Origin: Chara braunii
Taxonomy: Eukaryota; Streptophyta; Charophyceae; Charales; Characeae
Assembly (NCBI GenBank): GCA_003427395.1
Contig: BFEA01000352.1
Location: 944,325 to 996,789 of the forward strand
Reading direction: 5' to 3'
Length of the DNA: 52,465 bases
In this document: positions 21,173 to 32,671 of the stretch, piece after piece
Position numbering within the stretch: the first letter of the stretch is position 1
How the letters are laid out: each line of letters begins with the position of its first letter
Notes under the pieces: model-generated
Database searches by the model: none
The model's input: only the letters and a program-made list of their open reading frames with translations
What the model was told of the DNA's origin: nothing
Made by a program: the position numbers and the translations under genes

Positions 21173-23190
21173 GAACGAGGTGGAGGTGGAGGTAGAAGAA
21201 CAGTGTGAAGGTGCTTGGCTACGGTTGATGGGTGAAGGAGATGGTGAAGGAAGGAGGTGTAAGGTACTTGGCTATGGTGGATGGGCAAAGGAGGTTGAGG
21301 TAGAAGAAGATGTGAAGATACACGGCTATGGTGGATGGGTGACTCGGAAGGAGGCGAAGGTGGAAGAAGGTGCAAAGATATTTGACTATCGCGGATGGGT
21401 GAAGGAGGTGAAAGAGGAAGAAGGCGTTGGGGTACTTGGCTATGGTGGATGGATGAAGGAGGTGGAGGAAGAAGAAGTTGTGAAGGGGTTTGGCTATAGT
21501 GGATGGGTGAAGGAGATGGTGGAGGAAGAAGTTGTGGAGGTGCTTGGCTATGGTGAATAGGTGAAGGAGGTGGTAGAGGAAGAAGGTGTGAAGGAGTTTG
21601 GCTATGGTGAATGGGTGAAGGAGGTGGTGAAGGAAGAAGGTGTGGAGGTGCTTGCTTGGCTATGGTGGATGGGTGCAGGAGGTGGTGGAGGAAGAAGGTG
21701 CGGAGGTGCTTGGCTATGGTAAATGGTGAAGGAGGTGGTGGAGGAAGAAGGTGTGAAGGTACTTAGCTATGGTGGATGGGTGAAGAAGGTGGAGGTGGAA
21801 GAAGGTGTGAAAGTACTTAGCTATGGTTGATGGGTGAACGAAGTGGAGGTGGAAGAAGGTGTAAAGGTACTTGGCTATAGTGGATGGGTGAAGGAGGTGG
21901 AGGAGGAAGAAGGTGTGAAGGTGCTTGACTATAGTGGATTGGTGAAGGAGGTGGAGGAAGAAGAAGGTGTGGAGGTGTCTGGCTAGATGAAGGAGTGAAG
22001 GTGCTTGACTATGGTGGATGGGTGAATGAGGTGGTAGAGGAAGAAGGTGTGGAGGTGCTTGGCTATGGTAATGGGTGAAGGAGGTGGTTGAGGAAGAAGG
22101 TGCGAAGGTATTTGACTATGGTGGATGGGTGAAGGAGGTGGAGGAAGAAGAAGTTGTGAAGGTGCTTGACTATGGTGAATGGGTGAAGGACGTGGAGGAG
22201 GAAGAAGGTGTAAATGCGCGTAACTATGGTGGATGGGTGAAGGAGGTGGTGGAGGAAGAACGTGCAGAGGTGCTTGATTATGGTGGATAGGTGAAGAAGG
22301 TAGTGGAGAAAGAAGGTGTGAAGGTACTTGGCTATGGTGGATGGGTGAAGGAGGTGTAGGTAAAAGAGGTGTGAAGGTATTTGGCTATGGTGGATGTGTG
22401 AAGGAGGTGGTGGAGGAAGAAGGTGTGAAGGTGCTTGACTATGGTGGATGGGTGAAGGAGTTGGTGGAAGAAGAAGGTGTGAAGGTGCTTGACTATGGTG
22501 GATTGGTGGAGGTGGAGGTGGAAGAAGGTGTGAAGGCACTTGGCTATGGTGGATGAATGAAGGAGGTGGAGGAGGAAGAAGGTCTGAAGGTGCTTGACTA
22601 TGGTGGATAGGTGAAGGGGGTGGTGAAGGAAGGTGTGGAGGTTTCTGACTATGGTCGACATGTGAAGGAGGTGGAGATGGAAGAAGGTATGAAGGCACTT
22701 GGCTATTGTGGATGGAAAAAGAGATGGAGGAAAAAGGTGTGAAGGTACTTTTCTATGGTGAGTGGGTGAAGGAGGTGGAGGTGGAAAAAGGTGTGAAGGT
22801 ACTTGGCTATGGTGGTTGGGTGAAGGAGGTGGTTGAGGAAGAAGGTGTAAAGGTGGTTGACTATGGCAAATGGTTGAAGGAGGTGGTGAAAGAAGAAGGT
22901 GTAGAGGTGCTTGGCTATGGTTGATGGATGAAGGAGGTGAAGGTGGTAGAAGGGGTGAAGGTACTTAGCTATGGTGGATGGTTGAAGGAGATGGAGGAGG
23001 AATAAGGTATGAAGGTGTTTGACTATGGTGGATGGGTGAAGAAGGTGGTGAAGGAAAAAAATGTGAAGGTGCTTGGCTCTGGTGGATTAGTAAAGGAGGT
23101 GGTGGAGGAAGAAGGTGCGAAGATACTTGGCCATGGTGGATGGGTGAAGGAGGTGGAGGTGGAAGAAGGTGTGAAGACACTTCCTTAGTT
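21173..23190. repeat. 54-bp minisatellite, about 37 units
   Basis: The unit is built from GAAGGTGTGAAGGTGCTTGG, CTATGGTGGATGGGTGAAGG and AGGTGGTGGAGGAA. It is exactly 18 codons. On plus it gives an 18-residue period of the type EGVKVLGYGGWVKEV plus VEE. On minus it gives a Pro/His/Ser-rich period of the type HHSQAPSHLLPPPP. Small indels (for example near 21985 and 22065) break both readings into pieces, the longest being 211 codons on minus (22698-22063). The minus reading resembles cell-wall Pro-rich repeats superficially, but no signal peptide or flanking domain is attached. I therefore call a tandem repeat, not a gene. Confidence 0.92.
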
Positions 23191-23264
23191 TCCGAACCAT
23201 TCCTTCTTCCGTTGTCCCCACGTCTGAATCATCCGAAAACTCATACTTGCAACAGACACTTTGA

Positions 23265-23350
23265 TTTTGCAAAACTCAGACTTGCAAAAAAACTCAGACT
23301 TGCAAAAAAACTCAGACTTGCAAAAAAACTCAGACTCAGATTTGCAATTT
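23265..23350 (+). repeat. Short ~17-bp tandem repeat
   Basis: Four to five copies of AACTCAGACTTGCAAAA, the last degenerating into ACTCAGATTTGCAA. Confidence 0.9.
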
Positions 23351-24099
23351 TTTCGTTTTTGCCAATTTTGCTAGGGGAGGGAGGGTCAGAAAACTCAAAT
23401 TTGCGTTTGGTGTCCTAAACAACGTTAGATGGCCTTGTAACGTAACATGCCTTTTGTTTACATCCTACCGACGACCCTCCTAAAATTGAGTCTGATTCCG
23501 TCACCGTTTGCCCCCTACTCACCTCTTTTGGGCATCGCCCGAGACTCTAAACTATTGGAGGAAGTGCATTTTTCGTTTTTTTTCGAAAAATGGACTCAAA
23601 TGATCTGGGGGTTTCGCAAACAATCTATCTATGTTTAGGATATGGGGCCCGTTCAGTCTCAACCCCTATATCGCTCGTTTTGGCAGATTTGGTTTCCGAC
23701 GCTCCCAAGCCGCGTCGACCCGTTGGTAATTTTGAACCGACCTTTTTCCCGGGGGTTGGACAACGGTTTCTCAACAGCAACAACAGTCAAGAGCTCGACC
23801 GTACATCAGTAGCAACAGCAACAACTACAATCCTCTATCTACTTCGTCTTTTTTTCGCATTCAAGTAGAGCACCGGGGGTGAAGCGGTGTTCAAACAAAG
23901 CACTGGGAGGTTAGAGTGACATTCAAATAGAGCACATGAGGGCGGACTACTACAATCACACAACGTTTATCATATATGCGTGGCTGAGGGGGCATTCATT
24001 AGAAAGGTGAGACAATGTTTAGTGGAGAAAATGACAGGATGCACATGTCTCCCATACGATTAGTGCAACCAAGAATGAAGTGGTGATTCACAATGGATT
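23351..24099. other. No recognisable gene (23.4-24.1 kb)
   Basis: Short plus frames (63 and 92 codons) show no domain. A short CAACAGCAACAA-rich patch lies near 23770-23830. Confidence 0.4.
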
Positions 24100-25650
24100 G
24101 AAAAAATAGACAAAATTGTTAGTACATGATGACTATATCAACAGAATGAGCAAAGATTGAAGTTGCAATTTACTCCAAAGTGAAATGATAGACAAATCAT
24201 AAAGGGAGAGTGAGTGAAACTCACTCCCATGCTTGAACACAAAAGACACAAAGTGACGATTCACAAAGTATTGAAGAAGTGGACAAAGTATGAACACATG
24301 ATGACAACAACACTAGAGCGAGCAATAACTAAGACTGTGATTTACTCCCAAGTGAAAAGATTGATATAACATAGAGAGAGTGAGTTTCAAGCATGAGAAC
24401 TCAAAGTACAAAGTGACAAACTACATCAGAGTGAGAAAATGGACAAAGCATAAGCAAGTGATGTCAATAATACTAAAATGGGCAAGAACAAGAGTTGCGA
24501 TTTACACCCAAGTGAAAAGATGAACAAAAAATAGAGAAAGAGTGAATGAAACTCACTCTCATGCATGAAAACTCAAAGTACAAAGTGACGAAATACATTG
24601 GAGCAGAAAAATGGATAAAAGCATCAACAAGTGAAGACAAAAACACTAGAATGAGCAAAAACTAGAGTTGCGATTTACTTCCAAGTGAAAAAATGAACGA
24701 ACGATGGAGAAAGAATGAGTGAAACCCACTCTCATGCATGAAAACTGAAAGTATAAAGTGACGAAATACATTGGAGTAAAAAAATTGACAATGCATGAAC
24801 AAGTGATGACAACAACACTTGAATGAGCAAGAACTAGAGTTCCGATTTATTCCCAAGTGAGAAGATAAACAAAAGGTGAAGAAAGAGTGAATGGAACCCA
24901 CTCTCAAGCATGATGACTCAAAGTACAAAGTGACGAAATACATTGGGGTCAGAAAATAGACAAAGGATGAACAAGTGATGACAACTACATTAGAATGAGC
25001 AAGAACTAGAGTTGCGATTTACTCCTAATTGAAAAAATGGACAAAAGGTGAAGGAGTGAGTGAAACTCTCTCTAAAGCATGGAGCCTCAAAGTACAAAGT
25101 GACGAATTACATTGGAGTGAGAAAATGAACAAAGCATGAGAAAGTGATGACAACAACATTAAAATGAGCAAGAACTAGAATTGCGATTTATTCCCAAGTG
25201 AAAAGATGAACAAAATGTGAAGAAATAGTAAAATTCACTCTCAAGCATGTAGATTCAAAGTATAAAGTGATGAAATACATTGGAATGCGAAAATGGACAA
25301 AGCATCAACAAGTGATGACGATAACACTAGAATGAGCAAGACCTAGAGTTGCGATTTACTCCCAAGTTAAGGGATGGACAAAAGATGGAAAAAGAGTGAG
25401 TGAAATTCACTTTTAAGCATGAAAACTCAAAGCATAAAGTGGTGAAATATATTGGAATGAAAAAATGGACGAAGCATAGACAAGTGATGACCACAACACT
25501 AGAATGAGCAAGAACTATAGTTGCGATTTACTCCGAAGTGAAACGATGGACAAAAGGTAGAGAAAGAGTGAGTGAAACTTATCTCGAGCATGAAAACTCA
25601 AAGTACAATGTGATGAAATACATTGGAATGAAAAAAATTAATAACATGGA
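24100..25650. repeat. ~170-bp satellite array, about nine units
   Basis: The word TTGCGATTTACTCCCAAGTG marks each unit. The CGA (or variant) within it falls at 24166, 24338, 24498, 24671, 24843, 25015, 25184, 25352 and 25524, giving steps of 172, 160, 173, 172, 172, 169, 168 and 172 bp. Other fixed words are GATGACAACAACAC, AATGAGCAAGAACTAGAG, GAAACTCACTCTCA and CAAAGTGACGAAATACATTG. Units differ by roughly 10-20% by eye. It is AT-rich and non-coding. Confidence 0.92.
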
Positions 25651-25699
25651 GATAATCTCTCATGGAGGAGTTACTCTCTACTTTTCCCTATGGTTAGTA

Positions 25700-25905
25700 C
25701 GTTAGTCATGGAGAGAAAGAGAGAGGAGGGGTGAAAAGAGGAAGGAGATTGAGAGAGGGAAGAGTGAAAAAGAATGAAGGAAAATTAGAAGAAGGAAAAA
25801 ACATAAAGGAAGAAGAGGATGAAGAAAAAGAAGTTAAGGGAAGTAGGTGAAAAAGAAGGCAAAGGAGAAAAAGAAGAAAAAGGGTTTTTTTTTTTTTTTT
25901 TTTTT
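25700..25905. repeat. Purine-rich tract ending in a T-run
   Basis: GA/GAA-rich sequence without clear periodicity, ending in about 20 T at 25886-25905. The minus frame across it (Ser/Phe/Leu-rich) is a composition artefact. Confidence 0.7.
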
Positions 25906-27656
25906 CCACACATTCTCTAGTGTCTTGAAGTTGAGATGTCAATCTTGATGAAGCTTTCCCTTCTCCTTGCACACTTGTTGCCCAGTTATGACTTTGTTCT
26001 TCTTCAAACCCTCATCCTTCTTCCGTCCTCAATCTCTCCCTAGCTATGGCAAACTCCTACTACTAAGGCTATGGAGTCCTTCCCTCTAGGAGAGCTAAGG
26101 GGACCCCTATTAACTTTTTTTTCATCCACACAGTCTAGGGCTATGGCGGATCACTTCCTTATACTAACACTACCTCCACCAGCCTCTGTAGTCTCTCCCA
26201 CTATCCTACATTCTCCTCCACGCTTCCAAACTGACAACGATTTCCCTTCTTTCACTCCAGTTAAGTGTAGAGCTCTCTTGGGGTTATATGGGCAGTATGT
26301 ACTTACCTCATGCAAATGTGAGTGTGGCGGTCTGCTTTCGCAGCTTAAGAAGGTTGAGCATAACACTTCGGCCAGCCCATGGACCTCTCCATGTGCCCCA
26401 TGGTGAACCGAGGTACCCCCAATACTTTTTCTCATTACTAGGTCTCTCTGAGAGTACCTGAACCTCTTTCTGACCAAGTACATGTAGTCCGAGTGGTTGG
26501 TACCACTTGAAAGAAAAATGCCTTACGAGTTTTTTTCTCAATTTTCTCTACTCTCATCCCACTTTCAGTAGGTCGATGCATTTTCTTATGTCTCGGTGCA
26601 CTTTCAACCTTGGATCTGGTTGAGATCCAAGGCCAGCACTAATCCGAGCTACCCCCAAGTGACCCTTGCTTCAAGTTTGAGCCCCATGACTCATTTTTTT
26701 CAATTTTAGGTGCATTTGGTCTCCATTTTCGCCCAAATGCACTGTTTCGTCCTTTTATTTCTTTTGTTTCTTTTCATTTTGGGTTGCCAACTCATTCCGG
26801 AGTTGGCTGTTTGAGCTGGCTCCACAAAAAACGTCCATATCCCCCTCCGTGAGATCTGATATCACATCCATGAACTACAAAAAAAACGGACAACTTGTTT
26901 TTCTTTTTTCCTCTCATTTTTGTCATTTTAATTCAAATATTGTTGAACTCTTCACTCTGGATTGATCTCCACTAAATTCGGAGTGATGAGGTCATAGTAG
27001 GGACCTGCCAATCCCAAATGACCGAAACATTCTTCTCCACTTTTTCTCCCTTTTTGTCTCATTCTCTCTCCTTTTTTTTGTCCTTTTTCTTTTCTTTTCG
27101 CTTATTTGTGCTGTAACAAGTATCAAACAACTGTAGACTCTTTTTTTAGGCCATGGATCTTGATCTAGATCATCTAGCTGACTGTTATTTCTCGGATCAC
27201 AATAATGCAGCCCCCATGCATGAGAGCTTCATTTTGTCTCCGCAAGTCTCAATTTTTGAACCCCCGTGCTCCGATTTTTCCATGACAACCTATTTTCTAC
27301 GTAGCGTCACTTGGGGCTCAATTTTCTCATGCCTTGTTACTCTGAGAAATCTCTGACTACAAGGTAGGCTTCCCATCATCATTTCTTTCTCCCTTCGCCT
27401 CCGAAGTTTTGTTACCTTGGCCCCACTAGTGAATACACTAGCGTTGGCTAATATTTTCCAAGATCTTGACTGTGCCACTTGTTTTGCATGTTCATCCTCC
27501 ATGTACGGTCCACAGTTCCCTTGGGACACTCAAGTCTCATTTTCTATTCCCGCCGATACATGTCCTAATTTTCGATTCTTTTTATTTTGGCTCATTTAGT
27601 CCCCGACATCGTTCCCGATGACGTTCCATTTTTATTTAAGTGTATCTCCCAAGTGA

Positions 27657-27659
<3 letters not shown>
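25906..27659. other. No recognisable gene (25.9-27.7 kb)
   Basis: Open frames up to 111 codons on both strands near 26070-26540 and 27150-27600 have no recognisable domain. T-rich stretches are frequent. It could hold decayed non-coding parts of retroelements. Confidence 0.4.

Positions 27660-27736
<77 letters not shown>
27660..27736. repeat. Long T homopolymer
   Basis: About 77 T in a row, interrupted by nothing visible. It could be the poly(A) tail of a minus-strand retroposon whose body would lie at higher coordinates, but no body was recognised. Its length may also be unreliable in assembly. Confidence 0.9.
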
Positions 27737-28239
27737 CTAAATGCAAGTCACTTTATATTGCTTAAATATGTCGTGTCGGAGTCTCACAATTCAACCCGGG
27801 GAACAACTCTGACAACATAAGTTAATATAACTTTATGCTTTACAAGAGGGTATTAAACTAGGAACAACTCTGGTCTCACTTAGACCTCTGTCCTGATGAC
27901 CTTGCTCTGAGGCAAAAAAAAAAAGANAAANAAAAAAAAAAACCTTCACAGCCCACAAAACCTCACAAGCCGAAATTTAAACATTTCATATTTTAATCCC
28001 TATCCACACCGATTTCGAGCCTGATCCCCTAAGAACCAACTAAGAACTTCTAATACTTATATCTACCTCTTCCTAGATTCAAGCTCTTTATCTGTTCCCC
28101 TATTCCCACCACCTCGCTTTTCCACCTACGGCGGTGGAACTTGTCTGTGACACTCCCTCCTCGTTCGTCCACCCTCTACCTGTCTCCTGTGACCCACCAA
28201 CATCCCCATATCCAAGTGTCCATGATATTGTTTCCTTCC
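27737..28239. other. No recognisable gene (27.7-28.2 kb); contains ambiguous bases
   Basis: Contains an A-rich run with ambiguous bases at 27927 and 27931 (27914-27942). The stretch adjoins the 3' end of the LINE fragment and may be its decayed 3' flank. Confidence 0.4.
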
Positions 28240-30235
28240 TCACTGATATCTAATTAACCACTTACCTAATTCTAAACTATCTTCCACAATCTTTGTCATC
28301 CGTTTGTTCAGGCACCATGCCTCCCTGAACTATTTCAAATCCGGCTCCCTGTTTCTGGACTTGCCGACCTTCCTCCTCCAATCGGCCATGATCGCTCTTC
28401 GTAATAACCGCTTTAATGTTCTTCTGATTTGTTTGATGGTCCACTTCTTGCCTTTGAAGACTCTGTCATTCCTCCCCTGACAGATAACAATACATCCTAT
28501 GGCACTTGCGACCTGTGCAACGTAACCCCATTACTTTATCATGTCATGACTCTCATGTATTTCGCCTAGAAGACATCATTCCTTTGTCCATGCTAAGACT
28601 TCATTAGTGCAACTCTCGCATAACCTGCTCCGCTCCACCATGTCGAAATTATGTGAGAGGCTGGGCAGTCCAAGTGCCCATTCGCACCGTAAGCACTTTA
28701 GTTCCACCTTCATTCCCTTCTCTACGAGCCACATTGCAGTGGGAGTTGCCACCATTGATGCCAACCATAGAGTAGATACTTGACGTTGACAGGGAATCAA
28801 TTTCAACTGCTCCCAACACTTTTTGAGAGCTTTACCGTATGTGTCGGGTCCAGGGGTAATAGTTGGGCCCACCTTGTCCTTGCCACTACCTCCGGATGTT
28901 TTGCTGGAATGAGGCTCCTGTAGCCTATTCTTTGAGTGCAGTTAAGCAGACAAACATTCTCCCCTCCTCTCCCTAGTGCTCTCCATTCCCACATTCTCGG
29001 GTCTAACTTCAATTTTGCCACTGGCTTGCCGTTCGCCACCAGCACCATTGTCTGCTTTGCTCCTTCCTGATCTTTTGCCATTACTAGTACTTGGGATAGC
29101 GCAATGCCCAGTTTGGGTTGGATCTCCTTCTCTGCTGTGCCAGCTGACCCGAGTTTGAGTGACTCTATTTCTGGAACACTCTTCTCCCGTCTTTTTATAT
29201 TAGTTGAAGCTCCCAGAAGTTGTAACCTTCCTCCTCTTGTTGAGTGTACCATGTGCCTGGTGGGTGTACTGTTTCTGGTGACAGAGTCGCCTTTCATTCA
29301 TCCAAAATAACTTCTATCACTGCTGCTAGCCGTTCTTGCACCCCGCGTAGTTGTCCCAATTTCTTTTTCAGATCTTCACTTGATACCCACTCCTCTGAAA
29401 AACCTGTCCCAAATATCTCTGATCATGAGCACTCCCTTCTCTATCCATGACGTGCCGAAGCTCTGAGCGTGTGTATCAGCCTTGAACCATGATTCGTTTG
29501 TTATCCTTATCCTCAGGCTTTCAAAAATGGGCCGGGAATGACTTCCACCTTCGTTCTGGGGGGGGTCCAAACGTTCGGGCTCAGTCCGGGACCGGGTCTT
29601 CCAGGCAAGCCCACACTGTCCACTTGATCAACATTGCCTCGTTTTGCTTATGTGGATCAATCATCCCTAGTCCCCCTTCCTCTCTATGTAAGCATAACAT
29701 CTCCCATGCCACCTTCGAGATGAAGGCTTTCTGGTCGCCCGAAAAGGGTTTCCGGATAATCTTGCAACTCTCTTCCTGATCAACTTACAGGTGCAGTCCC
29801 CAATCCTTCTCACAACTCCCACAAACCAGAGCAAGGCAAACAACGCGCTGTTCAAAACCAATAATCTGCCAAAAATGGATAAGTGTGAAGCTCTGCCCCA
29901 CGTAGTTGGTAGGTGTATTGCTCTTTAAAGCAACATATCATCCTGTGTAGCTGCGCAGTCCATCAGGGAGACCTGCACGCCCAAAAACCTTTCTGAGTCT
30001 TCCTTCTCAATTCACCTTATACCCCATTCTACTACTGAGTGATATCGTTTAGGGAGTAAGAAGACCGATTTGTGCTAGTTGATCCCCGCTTCTGACAACA
30101 CGCAGTACTCGTCCAAGCACCCCTTCAACGCAGTCGTTGATTTTTAAGTGTTCCCTGAGACTGCAAAAAAGTCATCAAATGTAGCGGACCTCTGGTTGGC
30201 CTGTGAGACCAGCCCCTTGGCATGTTCTCATATGC
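28240..30235 (-). pseudogene. Decayed LINE (non-LTR retrotransposon) reverse transcriptase, C-terminal half
   Basis: Reading the minus strand, 30230-29930 gives the end of a LINE-type reverse transcriptase. It has an FDDFFAVS stretch at the active-site position (30160-30180, where intact relatives have Y/FADD), then HKSVFLLP, WGIR and ERFLGVQVSL, with internal stops. Further down, GGLGMIDPHKQNEAMLIKW (about 29600-29680) matches the usual post-RT motif. KCLRCEWALGL with RLCESC (about 28600-28730) resembles the Cys-rich zf-RVT region, and QGRNDRVFKGKKW (about 28430-28490) resembles the C-terminal tail. The frame shifts several times. The endonuclease and N-terminal RT are absent: the copy ends where the LTR at about 30237 begins. 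It is not functional. Confidence 0.7.
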
Positions 30236-30236
30236 C

Positions 30237-30487
30237 TGTGTTGTATTCGGGGTAGTCCAGTCCAGGCCGGTACCTCTATTGGTACCAACCAGTCCAGTCC
30301 AGTCCAGTCAGTCTGCTGGGGTATACCCTAGCCAGAGTCTCTACTTTGGGTCATTCTACATTCGCACAGTTTGGAGTACGTGCATTGGAGTTTGCGTGGG
30401 AGCTGCATTGTGCCATCTTGCTCCACCCTCATCCTCCATCTTCATCTCTATCCTAGGCAGAGCACCTCACCCTGTGGGTCCGGCACA
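30237..30487 (+). repeat. 5' LTR of a Ty3/gypsy element
   Basis: The right end is fixed by the primer-binding site: the LTR ends CACA at 30487, then one base, then the primer site. The left end is set where LINE homology stops and a TGTGTTGTATTCGGGG start appears (TG at 30237 or 30239). It contains AGTCC repeats at 30255-30310 and a GGTACC pair that can form a hairpin. No matching 3' LTR was found, so the boundaries are partly inferred. Confidence 0.6.
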
Positions 30488-30488
30488 C

Positions 30489-30500
30489 TGGTATCAGAGC
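30489..30500 (+). other. Primer-binding site for initiator tRNA-Met
   Basis: TGGTATCAGAGC is the standard plant LTR-retrotransposon primer site, complementary to the 3' end of initiator tRNA-Met. It sits one base after the LTR end, as in the second element of this window. Confidence 0.9.
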
Positions 30501-32600
30501 GGGAACGTTCCCCGCCCCCACCCACCACACCGCATAGTAGGAAATACTGTCTGCGCACGTGGCCATCTGCAGTGTCACGTGGCAGCTTGCTGTAGACCAG
30601 AAGACCACTGCAGTACAGGCCAATCTGGGTGGCTGATCAAGGTCTCAGCACACCCAACTGCTGATGATGATGCTGCCCATTTTTTTTGCACTGCTGCACC
30701 AGCAGTTTGCTAGCAGTGAAGACCCCCTTGGCGAGAGGGCTCTGTCTCAGGCAACTAGGGTGGTTGATCAAGATCTCAACCAACCCTTGATTACTCCAAC
30801 ATCATTTCTGCTGCAGCAGCAGGGTGCCAGCATCTTGAAGGCCGAGATCCAGTGGATCTTGGTGATCTTGTTGCTCTTGGCCAACCAAGAGCTTGGTATC
30901 ACTACTCCCCACTAACCTACTCCCCCATCCCTCTCTCTCTCTCCTCCCCCCTCCACCATCTAATCAGTTTTTTTAACCTTACCACTCCTCTCTCCTCCTA
31001 CCTCCCTCTTCACTCATCTTCCACCATCCTTTCTCTCCTCCCCTCCCCACTCACCATCTTCTACTAATCTCTCCACTTCCTCATTTATTTATTTACTTAT
31101 TATTTCTTTATTTATTTTATGAAATTTACAATTTGTGGCATTTTAAACCTTTGTGTGCTTATCTTAGTCTCTCCTTCCTCTTGGCACATTCTTGACCCCA
31201 TTGGGGGTAAGGAAATGCTGCCGAAAATTTCAAAAAAATAAATAATTCTTTCTCTCTTCACATTTTATTTATTTATTTATTTTTATTCTTTATTTTCTTT
31301 TATTTTTCTCTCGAAATTTCGTTGTTTATTTATTTTTCTTTCCCCCTCCCCTCCATGGTTGCTATTTTCTTTTCTTGATTAGGTCACCTATACCTTACCC
31401 TAACCACTCAAACTCCGGTTAGGGCTTTCTTAGGGTTTTTCTAGGGTTTAGGGTTTTCCTAACCCCCCTACTTCCTCTTACCATTCGGGCACCCTGGACC
31501 CGAACCACCCCTCCCCCTCTCACGGCGCCCGCGCTCGATTCACTAGCATCGCCCGTCGCTTTCTACCGTTGACCCCCCCCTACGCCCTCCACTCACGCGG
31601 ACCTCCCCCGGCCCCCTCTTGTCCGGCCCGTCACCTCCCTATGGCCGACGACGTGTCACGTGCCGCCGATGCGGTGACGACCTCGGCACAAGGCTGTATA
31701 CCTGCACCGGCGGACCAGGGCCATTAGCCCTAGGGGGATCTGCACACCCTCCTCACCTCCCTCCTCGCGCCCATCCAGGCACAATTGGCGACCCTCGCAC
31801 CCTTACAGGCGCATGTGGCGACTTTTGCTGCTGGCATACAACAACTCCAGGACGCTACCTGTCCTTCCTCTCCGAACTCTCTCTCTTCTCCTGGCTCCCA
31901 GTCCGGGTTCCCAATCTTCCGACGTGGTGACCACGGTGGAGCTTCCTCCTCCGCTGCCCCCGACCCGACCATCCTGGTGACTGTCCACGCTCCCAGCACG
32001 ATGGCCATCACGGGCCAGGCCTTCCCTCACTCTAGGGGCGCACCCGCGGGACCACAGCCCGCTGCCGTGGTCTCAACTTTTCCAGGTGCCCCGCTTCTCC
32101 CTCCCCTTCGCACGACCGCAACGTCACATTGCTCTCCCCCTTATGGGATACCTCGCGCCGCTCGTGCGTCTACTTCCCCCACTCCTCCTCCTCCTACTCC
32201 TCTTACGCCTTCAACCCACTAATCCGAATAGGGTTTTACAGTGTTTTGGAGATTTTTTTTTTTTTTTTTTTTTTTTTGCCTGTTTGATTCTTCGATGTTT
32301 GTATTATGATCCTGCATTGTTTGTTTACGAAATGTTTTAGGACATTGTTTGTGGTGATGCGGCGAAAAACCCCAAATTTTTGGCCTTCCATTAACCATCT
32401 ATCCTTCAACCACCCCTACCATCACAGGTGGCCGCGCCTTCGGACGCACCCCCTTCTTCCTCTACACTTCCATCCATGCAGGCTCGCTTTCCCCGTCCTG
32501 CACCCCCTCCAACCCCATCCTACCTCCTTCCTACTCCCTCGCAGCCTGTCGCTGTTGCCCCCGCCGCTCCCCCATGCAGCTCGGGCGTACAGTTAACTGT
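30501..32600 (+). other. Leader and N-terminal gag region of the gypsy element
   Basis: About 2 kb with no single continuous frame. It includes T-rich and TTTA-rich stretches (31080-31350), a Pro/Ser-rich N-terminal gag-like stretch (31785-32222, including ATLAPLQAHVATFAAGIQQL) and a T-run at 32251-32277. A word near 31208 (AATGCTGCCGAAAATTTC) resembles the 17-kb array motif. The region is probably the 5' UTR plus the poorly conserved start of gag, with indels. Confidence 0.5.
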
Positions 32601-32671
32601 GCCCCCTTCTCCAGGACCTGCGCCGACTTATTCATCCGTAGCGCAGGCCTCCTCGATCTCCTCACCGTTAA

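Noticed and set aside
22063-22698. 211-codon Pro-rich open frame as an extensin-like gene
   Set aside because: It is the minus reading of a minisatellite, is broken by indels on both sides, and has no signal peptide or flanking domain.
30160-30185. Intact LINE reverse transcriptase active site
   Set aside because: The position reads TFDD in place of Y/FADD, and stops follow within a few codons.
31410-31465. Telomere-like TTTAGGG words
   Set aside because: Only one or two loose TTAGGG/TTTAGGG words inside a gypsy leader; no tandem array.
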